A stretch of 64,000 nt of DNA from Henckelia pumila. Lineage: Eukaryota > Streptophyta > Magnoliopsida > Lamiales > Gesneriaceae. Each line of letters starts with the position of its first letter. Within the stretch, counting starts at the first letter, position 1. Where the stretch lies: assembly GCF_033568475.1 (NCBI RefSeq), contig NC_133122.1, positions 66,053,442-66,117,441 on the forward strand. The letters run 5' to 3'. A program made the translations under genes and the position numbers. Below are positions 44,296 to 56,447 of this stretch, one piece after another. The notes beneath the pieces are model-generated. The model made no database searches. It was not told the DNA's origin and saw only the letters and a list, made by a program, of their open reading frames with translations.

Positions 44296-47200
44296 TCAAG
44301 TTGCTTCTTCAACACCTCGGCGCTGCCACTGTACCATCACAAGTGGTATAGTCTTGTTCCGAAGAAATTTCTCCTTCCTGTCTAGGATACAGATTGGTCG
44401 TTCAACAAAAGACAGATCTGGCTCTAGCTGAATATCAGTAGATTGAATCACATGAGATTCATCAGCTATGTACTGTCGAAGCAACGACACATGAAAAACA
44501 TTGTGTATACTGGAAAGAGATGGCGGTAAAGCCAAACGATAAGCAACATCTCCGATTTTTTCCAGTATCTGGAAAGGCCCAATGTAACGAGGAGACAACT
44601 TGCCTTTCACACCAAATCTCATCACCTTCCTAAAAGGTGATACTCGCAGAAAAACATATTCACCAGGCTCAAACTGAAGTGGCCTGCGGCGAATATTCGC
44701 ATAACTGGCTTGTCTATCTTGAGCAACTTTTATCCTATGCTTGATCAAATCTACCTTGTCTACAATCTGCTGCACCAATTCAGGACCCTCGACTTGCCGT
44801 TCCCCGACTTCATCCCAGAATAACGGAGTACGACACCGTCGACCATATAATGCCTCGAATGGTGACATATCAATACTACGATGATAACTGTTATTGTAGG
44901 CAAATTCAATCAAAGGTAACTGATCCTGCCAAGATAAGCCAAAATTCATGACAGAAGAACGTAGCATATCCTCCAGCGTACGAATAGTGCGCTCTGACTG
45001 CCCGTCAGTCTCCGGATGATACGCCGTGCTCAAACTCAGATTGGTACCCAACGCTTGCTGAAAACTACCCCAAAAACGTGAAGTAAATCGCGGATCTCTA
45101 TCACTGACAATACTCACTGGAATCCCATGTAATCGCACAATCTCCTGGATATATAAGCGTGCCATGCGATCATAAGAATACTCCCGGTTATAAGGAATGA
45201 AATGTGCTGATTTTGTCAAACGGTCAACGACAACCCAGATAGCATCACACTAACGTGACGTCATAGGTAAGTGGGTGACAAAATCCATAGTCACGTGTTC
45301 CCACTTCCATTCGGGAATCTCAAGATTCTGCAGTAATCCACCTGGTCGTCGATGTTCAGCTTTGACCTGTTGACAAACCAAACATCTCGAAACAAACTGA
45401 TAAACACTTCGCTTCATTCCCTTCCACCAGAATCTAGTTCGCAAGTCCTTATACATTTTCATACTTCCAGGATGAACTGATAATCGACTCCTGTGAGCTT
45501 GAGATAGAATATCATTCCTGAGCTCCGCAACATTAGGTACAACCACTCTATTGGATAGGCACAATAAACCATCTGCCTGAAAATGGAATCCAGATGTATT
45601 AACTCCATTGGCTAGACGTGCCAATCGCTGAGTCTTAACATCAGATATCTGAGCATTTCTGATCCGAGAATACAATACCGGCTCAGATAGAATAGTATAC
45701 AAACGAATCTCATTCCTCCCTTTCTTGTGCTTGAGCGTAAAACTCAATGAACAGCATTCTTGAATCATATGAGATATTTCATTAGTCTGAAGTGCAAACA
45801 GTCTCACCTGCCGACTCAAGGCATCAGCAGTAAGATTAGCAGAACCTGGATGATATTTGATTTCACAATCATAATCCTTCAGGAGATCCATCCAGCGTCT
45901 CTGTCGCATATTCAATTCTGCCTGAGTGAATAAATACTTCAAACTCTTGTGATCCGTAAATATCTCAAATTTCTCGCCATAAATATAATGTCTCCAAATC
46001 TTGAGCGCAAATACAATGGCGGCTAACTCGAGATCATGCACTGGATAATTACTCTCATGCAACTTCAACTGTCGAGAAGCATAGGCAATAACATGTCCAT
46101 GCTGTGTCAAAACACATCCTAACCCCTGACCAGAGGCATCAGTATAGACAACATAACCTCCTGATCCAGAAGGTAGAGCTAGCACAGGTGCAGTAGTAAG
46201 ACGTCTACGTAGCTCGTGAAATGACTCCTCACAATCCGAGGACCAAATGAAGGCAACATCTTTCCGTGTAAGCTGAGTCAAAGGCCTGGCCAACTGTGAA
46301 AAATTCTCGATGAACCGACGGTAATATCCCGCTAGACCCAAGAAACTACGAATCTCAGCAACCGTCGTCGGTCGAGACCAGTTCAGCACTGCCTCTATCT
46401 TACTAGGATCAACAGATATCCCTTCATTAGAAATCACATGACCGAGAAATACTACCCGATCAAGCCAAAATTCACACTTGCTTAATTTCGCATATAGCTG
46501 CTTATCTCGTAACGTCTGTAGAACAATCTTCAAATGCTGTGCATGCTCATCCTTGTCATGAGAATAGACAAGAATATCATCTATGAAGACGATGACAAAT
46601 CTATCCAGATAATCTCGAAATACCTGATTCATTAGATTCATAAAGACTGCCGGTGCATTCGTCAAACCGAATGGCATCACCAGAAACTCATAATGCCCGT
46701 ATCTGGTCCTGAAAGCAGTCGTAGATATATCTGAGTCTCGTACCCGCATCTGATGGTATCCAGATCTCAGATCTATCTTCGAATAAACAGAAGTACCCTG
46801 TAGTTGATCAAACAGATCATCAATCCGCGGCAAAGGATACTTATTCTTGATGGTGACACGATTCAACTGCCTGTAATCAATACATAATCGCATCGATCCA
46901 TCCTTCTTCTTGACAAACAAAACAGGTGCTCCCCACGGAGAAACACTCGGACGAATATATCCCTTATCAAGTAGATCTTGCAACTGCTGTTTCAATTCCC
47001 TCATCTCTGACGGTGCCAGACGATAAGGTGCTCCGGATATAGTCGTAGTTCCTGGTACTAGATCAATACCAAATTCAACCTCTCGAACCGGAGAAAAACC
47101 AGGAATCTCATCAGGGAATACGTCAGGAAACTCGCTGACAACCGGTAGCTGATCAATACCCGTACTACTCATGGACATATCAACTGCATAGATGAGGTAT

Positions 47201-48723
47201 CCCTCCCCACCTGACTCCAAGACATGACATGCCTTCAGAGCCGAAACAAGTGGCATCGGAGGTCGCGCACCCTCACCATAAAAGTACCAACTATCACCCT
47301 CAACGGGATGAAACTGTACCAGACGCTGATAACAATCCACAGTAGCGTGATACAAAGTCAGCATATCTATTCCCAAGATACAGTCAAAATCCATCATCGC
47401 TAATATCATCAAATTAGCCGATAACACATTACCCTCAAACTCCAGAAGGCAACCCATCACTAGACGCTTAGTTACTACCTTCTGCTCCAACGGAGTAGAT
47501 ACAACTAAATCCATATCTAATGATACATAAGGTAATCTATGTCTCTTAACGAAGCGACTAGAAATAAAGGAATGCGATGCTCCAGTATCAATTAATACAA
47601 GTGCAGGAATACCACATAACAAGAAGTTACCTGCCAACATGCGATCGCTTCCCTCAGTAGCCTGCTCCTGAGATAGAGCAAACACCTGCCCTTGAGTCTG
47701 GGGACGATAACCAGAAGAACTCTGTGGTGCTGGCTGCTGACGTGGAAAAGTAGATGCCTGAGATCCAACCTGGGATCCCGATCCACTAGCAGAACCCATG
47801 CGCTGAGGACAATCTCTCCGCAGATGTCCCTGCTGACCGCAAATATAACAAGCACCAGTAGCTCTCCGACATGAAGCTGCAGGATGCTTCCCACCACAAT
47901 GGCTACAAAACTCCTCCTTCTTCTTCTTCTTTCCAAAACGGAACATACCTCGTGAACCACGAGATCCAGATGAAGTAGTAGGAGTAGAAGAAGACGTAGG
48001 TCCGGATTGCACAACAGATTGAGCTCGAGGCTCAACAAATCCACTAGGCTGTGCTGGCATCATCAACTGTCCACGCCTGTTGCTGGTCTCCACAAGACGG
48101 CAACGGTTCACCAAAGTCTCATAAGACACCGGGTCATCACAGACGACAACCTGAGAGTAGATATCTTGGTTCAGGCCTTGCAGAAAGATATCATATTTCG
48201 ACGCATCACTCTCATTGATATGGGGACTGAAAGGTAGCAGATCAAGAAATCGTTGCTGATACTGATCAATAGTCATTGATCCTTGCCTCAGAGTAAGCAA
48301 CTCCATAGATCGTGCTTGGCGAACAGCCGGAGGAAAATATAATTTCTGGAACTCCCGACAGAAATCCCCCCAAGTCACCTGTCCTCTCTCAGTACGTGCC
48401 TGAGCAACCTTGGCATCCCACCAAAAACGTGCTCTATCCTCTAGAACGAATTCTAGAACTTCCAGTTTCTGCTCCTCAGTACACTCAAAAGCTCGGAACG
48501 TGCTCTCAAGTTTAGACATCCAACTTCTAGCTTGTTCAGGATTCTCGCCTCCCACTAAGGGTTTCGGTCCTACCTGCATAAACTTATTAATAGTATAGCG
48601 ACGTCGACCCTCATGAGGACGATGTTGATCATCCTGATGATGATGGCGACGATGATGATGACCACCTCCCTGGCCAACACTACCGTGACTCTCGTCAGCC
48701 ATATCCTGAAAAGAATTGCACAT
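44296..48723 (-). pseudogene. Gypsy-2 gag-pol with one internal stop
   Basis: Same order as Gypsy-1: gag, CCHC knuckle [14 protein letters not shown], protease [10 protein letters not shown] with FIDD, RNase [13 protein letters not shown] finger, integrase core ([19 protein letters not shown]) and an FHVSLL tail. The likely start is [11 protein letters not shown] at 48702, although the frame is open to 48723. A TAG at about 45250-45252 (Asn codon in Gypsy-1) breaks the integrase, and the frame resumes at 45249. The tail ends with a TGA at 44296-44298 (EEAT stop), where a Trp is expected in the chromodomain. These two in-frame stops are the only breaks seen. Confidence 0.93.
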
Positions 48724-48796
48724 TAAAATCCCAAATGCGCAAAAATTTACTCAAGACTAAACTAAATCCCAAGTACTAATCCCAAAATCTATGCAT

Positions 48797-48808
48797 GCTC
48801 TGATACCA
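48797..48808 (-). promoter_or_regulatory. Primer-binding site of Gypsy-2
   Basis: TGGTATCAGAGC on the minus strand, four bases inside the LTR at 48813; initiator tRNA-Met type. Confidence 0.9.
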
Positions 48809-48812
48809 AAAA

Positions 48813-50265
48813 TGTAGTGACCCTGCATGGAATCACCTACTAACTGGAAACTAATAGCATGCATTAAACTTAATACAGCAAAATACTTAACAGAGTAAAA
48901 ACGTGCGGAAACATAATCCATAATTTACATATCAGCTTAGTAATATAATCCAGGCTTAAATCTGTAGTGATACAACCATATCGAAATTCTTAAAAGTAAA
49001 CATTATACAGCTAATAAATCGTGCTGTATAAAAACTTTCAAAGCTCCTGCTCCCTAGTCCTGCCTTGAACTACCAGCTCCGTCCATCCTGCGACCTGCCC
49101 CATGGAATAGGGTGTCCAAGATAACAACTAGGACGTGAGCGCTACGCCCAGTACATAGACATGAGTAAACATATGTATATAATGCATGCAACATGATGAC
49201 TGGTACAGGGTCATCTGAAAAGTCATGCTCAGAACCGGCGCCATATGAGTGCTGCCACCGCACGGATCAACCTCTGGGTGCAACCACACTCGTCTAGTAC
49301 ACTAGAGTAGACAGACATAAATGCCCCCGCCGTCGCGGTACCCTCAATGACAGACTATCGAGTATAGAGCTGAGCGGCTCTATAATCAGGTATAACAAGA
49401 AATAGGCTCAACGTGTATATGCACATGACATATGAGTATAGAAAATGGTAAATCATACATCATGCCATATAATAATGCCAAATAAATGCAACATATAAAC
49501 ATGTATACTCGCTGGCAATCTCAGTCAATGTGTACGTACCTCTAGGCTAGTTCAAGTATAATAGATCCTAGGTTCCAAGCCTATATTCAAAAGTTCACCG
49601 TATCACTACATAAATTTTATAAGCCTTAACTAAGCTAATAAGTACTCCCAAAACTTAAATAGATTCCCGGACCATACCTTCGTCCGTAGTTAGCCCTTTG
49701 GAGTCGCTAGTCCCGGATGACTATAACCACACCTTGGTTATTCCAGAACCTCTATTATAACCGATAGGGCCCTCAAGTGTATATCTCACACTATATAACT
49801 GAAGAAGGAAACTCGGAAATTCGTAATTGAAAATGAACTCTGAACGGCCCTTTTTATAGCCAAATTTCTCGGCCAGGATCGGAACTTCCGATTTCGGGAT
49901 CGGAGCTTCCGATCCAGCTCATTGCGTGCATGTCTGCCACGCCAGGATCGGAACTTCCGATCTACGATCGGAGCTTCCGATCTGCTTTATGGCCGACACT
50001 TGTCAAAACTCGCGACTGAGTCATCGATCATTTTTGACAGCTGGGGATCGGAACTTCCGTTCTAGGATCGGAGCTTCCGTTCCGATCGGAGCTTACTATC
50101 CGGGATCGGAGCTTACTATCCGGGATCGGAACTTACTATCCGGCCCAAAATGAAAAAGCCCAAATTTTACTTCTGAAGTCCAATAACACTCCGAAATTGG
50201 TTAAATACCAACCCTTAATCATGTTTAACATATTATTATCTTAAAATGGTATCTGGGTTACTACA
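48813..50265 (-). repeat. 5' LTR of Gypsy-2
   Basis: 1,453 bp, partner of 42649-44120. TATA-like GCTATAAAAA (minus) at 49851-49860; palindromic array about 49875-50143. Confidence 0.93.
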
Positions 50266-50270
50266 GTTAG

Positions 50271-50889
50271 ATGCTCTACAGAAATCAGAAGGATCGTCTA
50301 CTGATGATAAAGACAGGATTGAACTATTGGATAAAGCACACAATGCGATAATCTTGTGCCTGGGTGACAAGCCCTTCGAGAAGTATGTAGGGAGACCTCT
50401 GCAGCTGCTGTGTGGAACAAACTAGAAAGTTTGTATATGACAAACTCACTTGCTAACCGGCTATACATGAAGTAGAGGCTATACTCGTTTATCATAAGAT
50501 ATGATAAGGCTCTGGATGATCAGATAGATGAATATACCAAAATTCTTGACGATCTTGAGAATATTGAGGTCAGACTTGAAGAAAAGGATAAGGCCCTAAT
50601 CCTGTTGAATGCATTGCCTAAGAAGTATGAAAACTTTGGAGATGTCTTGTTGTATGGAAGAGAGCAAACAATTACTTTGGAGGAAGTAATGTCTACAATA
50701 CAATCGAAGGAACTCCAAAGGAAAACGAATGCAAGTACATAACCTCAAGGGGAAAGCCTTACTACTCGAGGTAGATCAGACAAAAGGGTTTATAGTGGCA
50801 AAAAGTTCACATCAAGATCAAGAATCCAGGGGAGAGGTCAGAGAAGAAACACTGGAAATTTGAAATGTTTTATATGTCATAAGGAGGGC
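50271..50889 (+). pseudogene. Copia C gag, remaining part
   Basis: Continues the gag frame after Gypsy-2 (DALQKSEGSS..), with a frameshift near 50385 and a stop near 50475. The UBN2-like region (VRLEEKDKALILLNALPKKYE) is still readable. It ends at the beginning of a zinc knuckle, CFICHKEG, cut by the Tat-like element at 50890. Confidence 0.8.
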
Positions 50890-51623
50890 TGATATCCGGA
50901 GGAGGAAGTCACCTCAGTTCCTCGATGACCCTAACATAAAAGCTCTTCCTCAATCAACTAGGGCCAGCTCAGGAGCTCGGGAGCTCGGCCAAGCTCCCCC
51001 ACCATAATTACCAGCTCGGGTCGGGAGCTCGGCCAAGCTCCCCCACCATAATTACCAGCTCGGCCCCGGTGTCAGTAGGGAGTTAGCTTAATAGAGGGGT
51101 TGGACAACCTTGGTAAGCTGGCTAAGATGTTAGGATCAGTGGTCTAGGGTGAGTGCAGAGGTTCAGCAATAACTCACTCACCCCTTTCTATATGACCCTA
51201 AGGAGAGCATCAATATAGTCTTAGTGACGGCAGTTCATCTCAGATTAAGCGTATCATTATTTCATTCGTTAGACAAGATTCGGGAGAAATCTCAGCCTAA
51301 ATATTCGGGATCGTGATCCCGAGATTCTCGGGTTCTTGATAAGGAAGGTAAGCGCTAAATCCGGAGCCCTCTCCTATAAATATTAGGTTCATTTTCATCA
51401 TTTGCATCCTAATTTTTCACTCGTGTGCACACACCACTCTCTATATTTCGCTATCCTAGCATCTGACTTGAGCGTCGAAGGGGATACGCGGAAATACCTT
51501 CCGGCCCCCTTTAACACTCTTGTTCGTGGTTTCAGGTCAGCAACAGCTCATCACTTATTGGAGGAGTTTTGTTAGCGCGACTAATTAGCTCACCCAAGGA
51601 GATCACTTTATTGAGGTTCATCA
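50890..51623 (+). repeat. 5' LTR of the Tat-like element
   Basis: 734 bp. Near its start are two tandem copies of a GGGAGCTCGGCCAAGCTCC-containing block (about 50976-51065) with internal palindromes. TATA-like CCTATAAATATT at about 51373. Confidence 0.7.
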
Positions 51624-51663
51624 ATTGGCACCGTCTGTGGGAAATTCAAGTTAAGGCGTAGAT

Positions 51664-52168
51664 ATGGCAGGAAGAGGAAGAGGAAGGGGAAGGGGAAGAG
51701 GTAATGTGGCGGACATGACTGTAGATCAGCTCAGCCAGTTCATCACTCAAACGGTGCAAACGACCATGGGTCAGAATCCACCACCTCCTGCTGTAGGTCA
51801 TCCAAACCCAATGGATGCGTTGTGGGAAGAGATCAGGAGACTGGGTCGACAAGTTGGAGGTCGGCCTGGGCCTATACAGAGGGAAAGCCCTTTTGCTCGG
51901 GCTATTCTAGATGAAGAACTCCCTGCAAATTTTAAGCAACCTGCTTTAGGGGAGTATGATGGTAGCTCAGATCCGGAGGAACATTTGGGGAGATTTGAAA
52001 ATGCAGCCTTGTTGCATAGATATTCAGGTGAAATTAAATGTCGGGTCTTCCTCACTACTCTGGTGAGGTCAGCTCAGCAATGGTTCAACCTTTTACAGCC
52101 GGGTAGTATTCAGAGTTTCAATGACTTCAGTTCAGCTTTACTACACCAATATGCGAGTAGCAAGAGAT
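51664..52168 (+). pseudogene. Tat-like gag, 5' part
   Basis: Starts MAGRGRGRGRGRG, a basic RG-rich leader, then a retrotransposon gag domain (YDGSSDPEEHLGRFENAALL...FLTTLVRSAQQWFNLL). It is cut at SSKRY, where the open frame runs into unrelated LTR sequence and stops at 52242. This is the N-terminal part of a much longer polyprotein. Confidence 0.8.
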
Positions 52169-52301
52169 ATTTACAGATTCCTTTTCTTGGGATTGTATTA
52201 TTTGTTTGTGGTTTCCGCAGCTTATTCTGGTTTACTGTTTGATTAAGTTAATTGCATGCCTAAGTTCTGTTTAGTAGGTGATCTCGGTAAGGGTCACTAC
52301 A
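52169..52301 (+). repeat. Fragment of a Gypsy-1-type LTR, opposite orientation
   Basis: About 130 bp matching the reverse complement of the Gypsy-1 LTR end, finishing GGTCACTACA. It joins the Tat-like gag to the Copia C RNase H and marks a deletion or recombination junction. Confidence 0.8.
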
Positions 52302-52583
52302 TTAGTTAATGAACTTGGAGTCAAGTTAGACAAAATAACAGTTCATTGCGATAGCCAAAGTGCTCTTTACTTGTCTAAACATCAGGTATTCCATGAAAGG
52401 ACTAAACATATAGATGTGAAGATGCACTTTATAAGAGACATGCTAACTAAAGGTGAAGTAGGATTAGAGAAGATTGCAACTGAGGATAATCCCGCAGATG
52501 CTCTAACAAAGTCTCTGCCTCTTGCTAAGTTCAACTATTGCATGGACTTGGTAAAGGCAGTGAAGCCAAGTGAGAATCAGTGA
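52302..52583 (+). pseudogene. Copia C RNase H C-terminus
   Basis: About 93 codons, VKLDKITVHCDSQSALYLSKH...RTKHIDVKMHFIRD...NPADALTKSLP, the end of a Copia RNase H, with the natural stop at 52581-52583. Everything upstream in pol is missing. Confidence 0.88.
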
Positions 52584-52623
52584 AGATAGCTTGGAGAGGA
52601 ACTCCAGATCAAAATTTGGATCC

Positions 52624-52634
52624 AAGGTGGAGAT
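52624..52634 (+). promoter_or_regulatory. Polypurine tract of Copia C
   Basis: AAGGTGGAGAT against the 3' LTR. Confidence 0.75.
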
Positions 52635-53184
52635 TGTTGGGCTTGGACTATGTCTCCAATATTTTGTGTGAAGTTATCTTGATGTGCGATGGCCCAATAT
52701 CATCTACTAAGTGGACTGGATAGACGTAGGCCCAAGTAGCAGTTCAAGAATCTGTTAAGAGCAGTTGGCTTCTCAACCGATCGAAAAAAAAGTCAGCTGG
52801 AAGATTGGGTAGAAGAGATATACAAGCAATTACAATCAATACTCACGATCAAGACTGAGAGAAAAAGAAAAATACAAGGCAGAGAAAGGAAAAGCAGGAA
52901 TAAGAGCCAAGAGTGTATAGATCTTGTTGTATTCTTGTTCAATTCGTAAACTTGTATTGTAAACTTTCAGTGGTGATTCAATAAATCTTTATGGGGTTCC
53001 TCCGTGGATGTAAGTCATGCAAATGACTGAACTACGTAATTGATTGTGTCCTTTGTGTTGTTCTTTAGTTTTATCATATTCTGTAGTTGAGTTCTTATCA
53101 AGAAGTTTTGGTTTCGGGTTTACTGTTGAATAGACGATTGTGTTCTTGTTGAGTTTGGAATCGAATTCATTGGTTAGATCAACA
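52635..53184 (+). repeat. 3' LTR of Copia C
   Basis: 550 bp, partner of 41957-42507. Confidence 0.92.
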
Positions 53185-53189
53185 CAATT

Positions 53190-55053
53190 GAATCGGATTG
53201 GAGTTCATGCCGGTCCAAACGAGATTTTGATATGGCCAAAAAGGTCATCGATCTTATGCAATATCGTTTACATGACTAGTTTGTTTATTGTATTAATTCG
53301 ATAGTTTACTTCAATTGATACCTAAAAATAACGAATACAAGTTTTCATGTCATAAAAAAATATATTAGGTTACAAATGTATAATAACATGTAAACGCAGA
53401 ATGTACAGATTTTTTATTACATATATATGCTAACGAATTGGTCCGATTACATTACTTTAATTTACCGCTAAGGCCAATTTTAATCCTATCCAATTCGATC
53501 AGGTACATGCGCAGAATTGTCGATTTATATTAATTTTTTGTTATATTTTGCGAGACACGTACATGTTTTTTATTTTTATTTTTAAAAAGATGGACACGTT
53601 GTATTGAATTAATTTGGTAAAGATGAACCACTACCAATATATATATTATTATGTCGATCGCCTCACAATGAATGTGTTCTGACTATGCTCCCACAGGGTG
53701 ATTCTATACCACATACGGTCAAATACATTTTTTATGTATTTTTGTTGAGATGTTTGCGCAAATATTACGCTAAAAAAAAATCATATGAACCTCGCCTGTA
53801 ATTTTTTTTTTTTGTTATTTAGCGTAATGTTATGTTAACATGTGAAAAAAAGATAAGAGGTATTTCATTCAATGTAATATAAAATCATCACTCCCACTAT
53901 TTTAGATTTATATAAGACCGTAGTCGTAGATATGAGCGTTTGGAGTGAAAAGTGAAAACACTCATTTGTTACAGTAGTATCACGAGAGGAATATGCATCA
54001 ATTTTTGCTACCACACCTACCGTATTGACGACAAATAGTGAAGATATCGAAAATTTCTGATAAGGTGTTATAACTGTATCAAAATTTTCGATATCACTAT
54101 CGTTATGAAATTTAAAAATTTTCATATTTTGATTTGTGAAATACCCAACAAAATTTTTAGAAATTTAAAAATTACAATGCTTCAAGTAATTAACGGTGTC
54201 ATACCGATACTGTAGCAAAAAATATAGGGTTTTTAAATATTATTATGTATTGGACAAGTTTTTTTATTTTATAATTTCGAAATAGATGGTATTGTATCGA
54301 TATCATATCAAATTTTCGGTATACCGAAATTTTGGATATGAACAATATAAAATTTATATGATACCAAAACTATCGATATATTTGTTTCTACCGAAATTTT
54401 TAATATGATACTCTTTTCTTCAAAATTTCAGTGTAACTTATCGAACCACCCCTAAGAGGAATTAACCAAAAATTAGTAAATATAGCAATATGGGAATCAC
54501 GTTTTAGGATAAATCAGGAAGTATTTGTAATCATTATAAAAAATAAAATCTTTAGGTTTTTTTTTAAAAAAAATTAGTTTTTATGTTTCTTAACCCCAAA
54601 TCTTGCTTCTTCTTAGTTAAATAGAATCTCAAAGATAGTAGCACACTGATTTTTATTTTTTAAAAGTGATTATAATATTTTGATAAATAAATAAAAAAAG
54701 CTACTAGGAAGTATCAATATATTTTTAAATTTTTAAATAAAAGTATTGATAAAGTTAAAATAAAAGGCAATGATGAAAGGAAAAAATAAAAGTTAATAAT
54801 GAAAGTAAAAATAATTATCATTTTTAAAAAAAGTAAAAATAATTATAAACAATGTTGAGATTGCCAATTTTCTCACCAACCTTAGCCGCCGCCGCCACCT
54901 TCTTGTCTGGACCCAAAATTAGCCCAAACTCCGTTACCTACAGTTTTGCGGGGAATTCTTAGCTGGCCCAGTGCCCATCTGTCCAAATCAATGGCCATGA
55001 TTTGATCAGATCAAATCAATTGACCCCAAGGACAGGATAAAACTTTCTCAGTT
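53190..55053. other. Intergenic, no gene seen
   Basis: AT-rich. Inverted words such as CGATATC and AAAATTTTCG recur at 54040-54400, perhaps an old degraded element. No domain-bearing frame. Confidence 0.55.
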
Positions 55054-55216
55054 GGGAAAGTCTATGCTACCCCAAGGGCACTGCCCTTGGGGTGACATGG
55101 CAGAGCATGATTGGTAAAAATCAGTGGACCCTATGTGGAGCCCACTAATTTTAACCAATCACGGATTGTCACGCCACCCCAAAAGCACTGTCCTTAGGGT
55201 AGCATAGAATTTCCCC
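55054..55216. mobile_element. MITE copy 2
   Basis: Inverted ends GGGAAA(G/T)TCTATGCTACCC, with a core TGATTGGTAAAAATCAG...CCAATCA shared with copies 1 and 3. No clean target duplication. Confidence 0.65.
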
Positions 55217-55370
55217 AGTTTTGCATGCATTCTATTAGTAATGTGGATAGCGTGGCGGGTTTTGATTGGTTCAAATCAATGAGACCCGCGTGAGACTCAC
55301 GGATTTGGAACAATCATGAGGTGCCACGTCGCCCATAAGATAGTACCCTATGGGCGGCATGTACAAAACC
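55217..55370. mobile_element. MITE copy 3, adjacent to copy 2
   Basis: Right end GGGCGGCATGTACAAAACC matches copy 1. The left end is diverged. The core TTGATTGGTTCAAATCAATG...CAATCATGAG is conserved. Confidence 0.6.
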
Positions 55371-56015
55371 ATTTTGGTGATATATTACATTGTATTTCAG
55401 TGCAAGAATCCTGATATATTATGAACACTAGTTTTATACTGTTAGTTTATTAATTTGTGTTGGATAAATAACCCGATAGTTTAATATATAGGCTTAGACA
55501 AACATCCTCTTTTAAGTTAGCTTTTAGAATGAGCTAATTAGGTTCAAGTCTCAATTCTTAACAAGTTATAGCCGAATAGTTTAATATATAGTCTTGGACA
55601 AATCTAGTGGATGAATTAGGTAGGTCCAAGTCTCATAGTCATTTCCCAACATATACTAGTATGTGTAGCCAGTTGAATATTTTCCATGGAATTATTTAGT
55701 ATTTTTATAGCTATTCCACACACACACGGGTCATTTGGTTTATTAATGTAGCGATTGGATTCGATGAATGTGTTTCGTCATCATGATCTTGAACCATGCA
55801 ATTCCATAACATACACTCGTTAATTACTTAAAAATATATGGCGGAAGTTGCAGAAAGTGTAACGACATTGATCAATATAAACGTCAACGTACACGTACAG
55901 ATTGATCATATATATATAATATACTTAACTTACATAATTAATTGACCGGATACATAAAAACTCTTTTATTCATCACAATTAATGCATCACTGGAATTAAG
56001 TTTAATATATATAAT
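55371..56015. other. Intergenic downstream of the third nsLTP gene, no gene seen
   Basis: AT-rich non-coding sequence. AATAAA on the minus strand is not clearly placed. Confidence 0.55.
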
Positions 56016-56363
56016 TCACTTGACCTTGGCGCAATCAGTAGAAGGGCTGATCTTGTAAGGAATGCTGACGCCGCACGTGCTAGGAAGCGAGGCGGCCTTG
56101 CCGAGATACGCAGAGTAGGCATTTGCAACAGCCTTGAGGCAGCCGCACACGGCCTGTCGGTCCGGCGTGGTCTTGGCGGCGGCGTATAGGGCTTTCACCC
56201 CGCTGCAGCAGCTGCCTAGAGGACCTCTCCCGGTCACGTAAGGGATGCATCCGCCCAAGTCTGAAACCACAGTGCCGCACCCTATCACTCCCTCTCCACC
56301 GGGAGCCAGTGCCAATGCTACCACCAACACCATGCACATACACTTTATCATTGCCGCTGCCAT
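56016..56363 (-). CDS. Type I nonspecific lipid-transfer protein (115 aa), single exon
   Basis: Starts MAAAMIKCMCMVLVV, a signal peptide probably cleaved before VIGC, leaving about 90 residues. All eight cysteines are present: C-X9-C-X12-CC-X19-CXC-X21-C-X13-C. The protein ends SIPYKISPSTDCAKVK. It is closely similar to the 40694 product (shared KTT.DRQ.VC.CLK and AASLP blocks), so these are recent duplicates. No intron is needed; a 35-nt GT-AG segment at the stop is too short to be real. The predicted product is a secreted lipid carrier. Confidence 0.94.
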   Translation of the reverse strand: MAAAMIKCMCMVLVVALALAPGGEGVIGCGTVVSDLGGCIPYVTGRGPLGSCCSGVKALYAAAKTTPDRQAVCGCLKAVANAYSAYLGKAASLPSTCGVSIPYKISPSTDCAKVK

Positions 56364-56447
56364 TTCAGTACCCCTGGAAAGTAAAACTAGCTTATGTGGT
56401 GTTGTTTGTTTAGTGTGCTGTGAGGAAAAAGATGCTCCAATGCAGTG

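Larger units (their letters stand above)
42649..50265 (-). mobile_element. Gypsy-2: full-length Ty3/gypsy chromovirus, related to Gypsy-1
   Basis: 7.6-kb element inserted in Copia C gag, target duplication GTTAG (42644-42648 and 50266-50270). LTRs 42649-44120 and 48813-50265, PBS 48797-48808, PPT 44121-44134. Gag-pol is homologous to Gypsy-1 throughout, but the LTR sequences differ, so it is a sister family. Confidence 0.95.
50890..52168 (+). mobile_element. Tat-like Gypsy fragment (LTR, PBS and partial gag)
   Basis: LTR TGATATCC..TTCATCA (50890-51623), then a PBS TTGGCACCGTCTGTGGGAA (51625-51643) and a gag start. It breaks off inside gag at about 52168, joined to a Gypsy-1-type LTR end. No 3' LTR is present, so its right part was lost with most of the Copia C pol. 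Confidence 0.75.
41957..53184 (+). mobile_element. Copia C, deeply nested and rearranged
   Basis: LTRs 41957-42507 and 52635-53184 (TGTTGGGCTT..GATCAACA), target duplication CAATT (41952-41956 and 53185-53189). Internally it has a gag start (42555), an inserted Gypsy-2 (42649-50265), the rest of gag (50271-50889), a Tat-like Gypsy fragment, a Gypsy LTR fragment, and only the end of RNase H (52302-52583). Protease, integrase and RT have been lost. The two LTRs are very similar, so the element itself is not old. Confidence 0.93.

Noticed and set aside
47592..48044. Leucine-rich 150-aa minus-strand frame inside Gypsy-2 gag
   Set aside because: Out-of-frame shadow of the gag-pol ORF.
55985..56022. 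GT-AG segment at the stop of the nsLTP gene at 56016
   Set aside because: About 35 nt is below the usual minimum for plant introns, and the unspliced end (AKVK) is already normal for the family.
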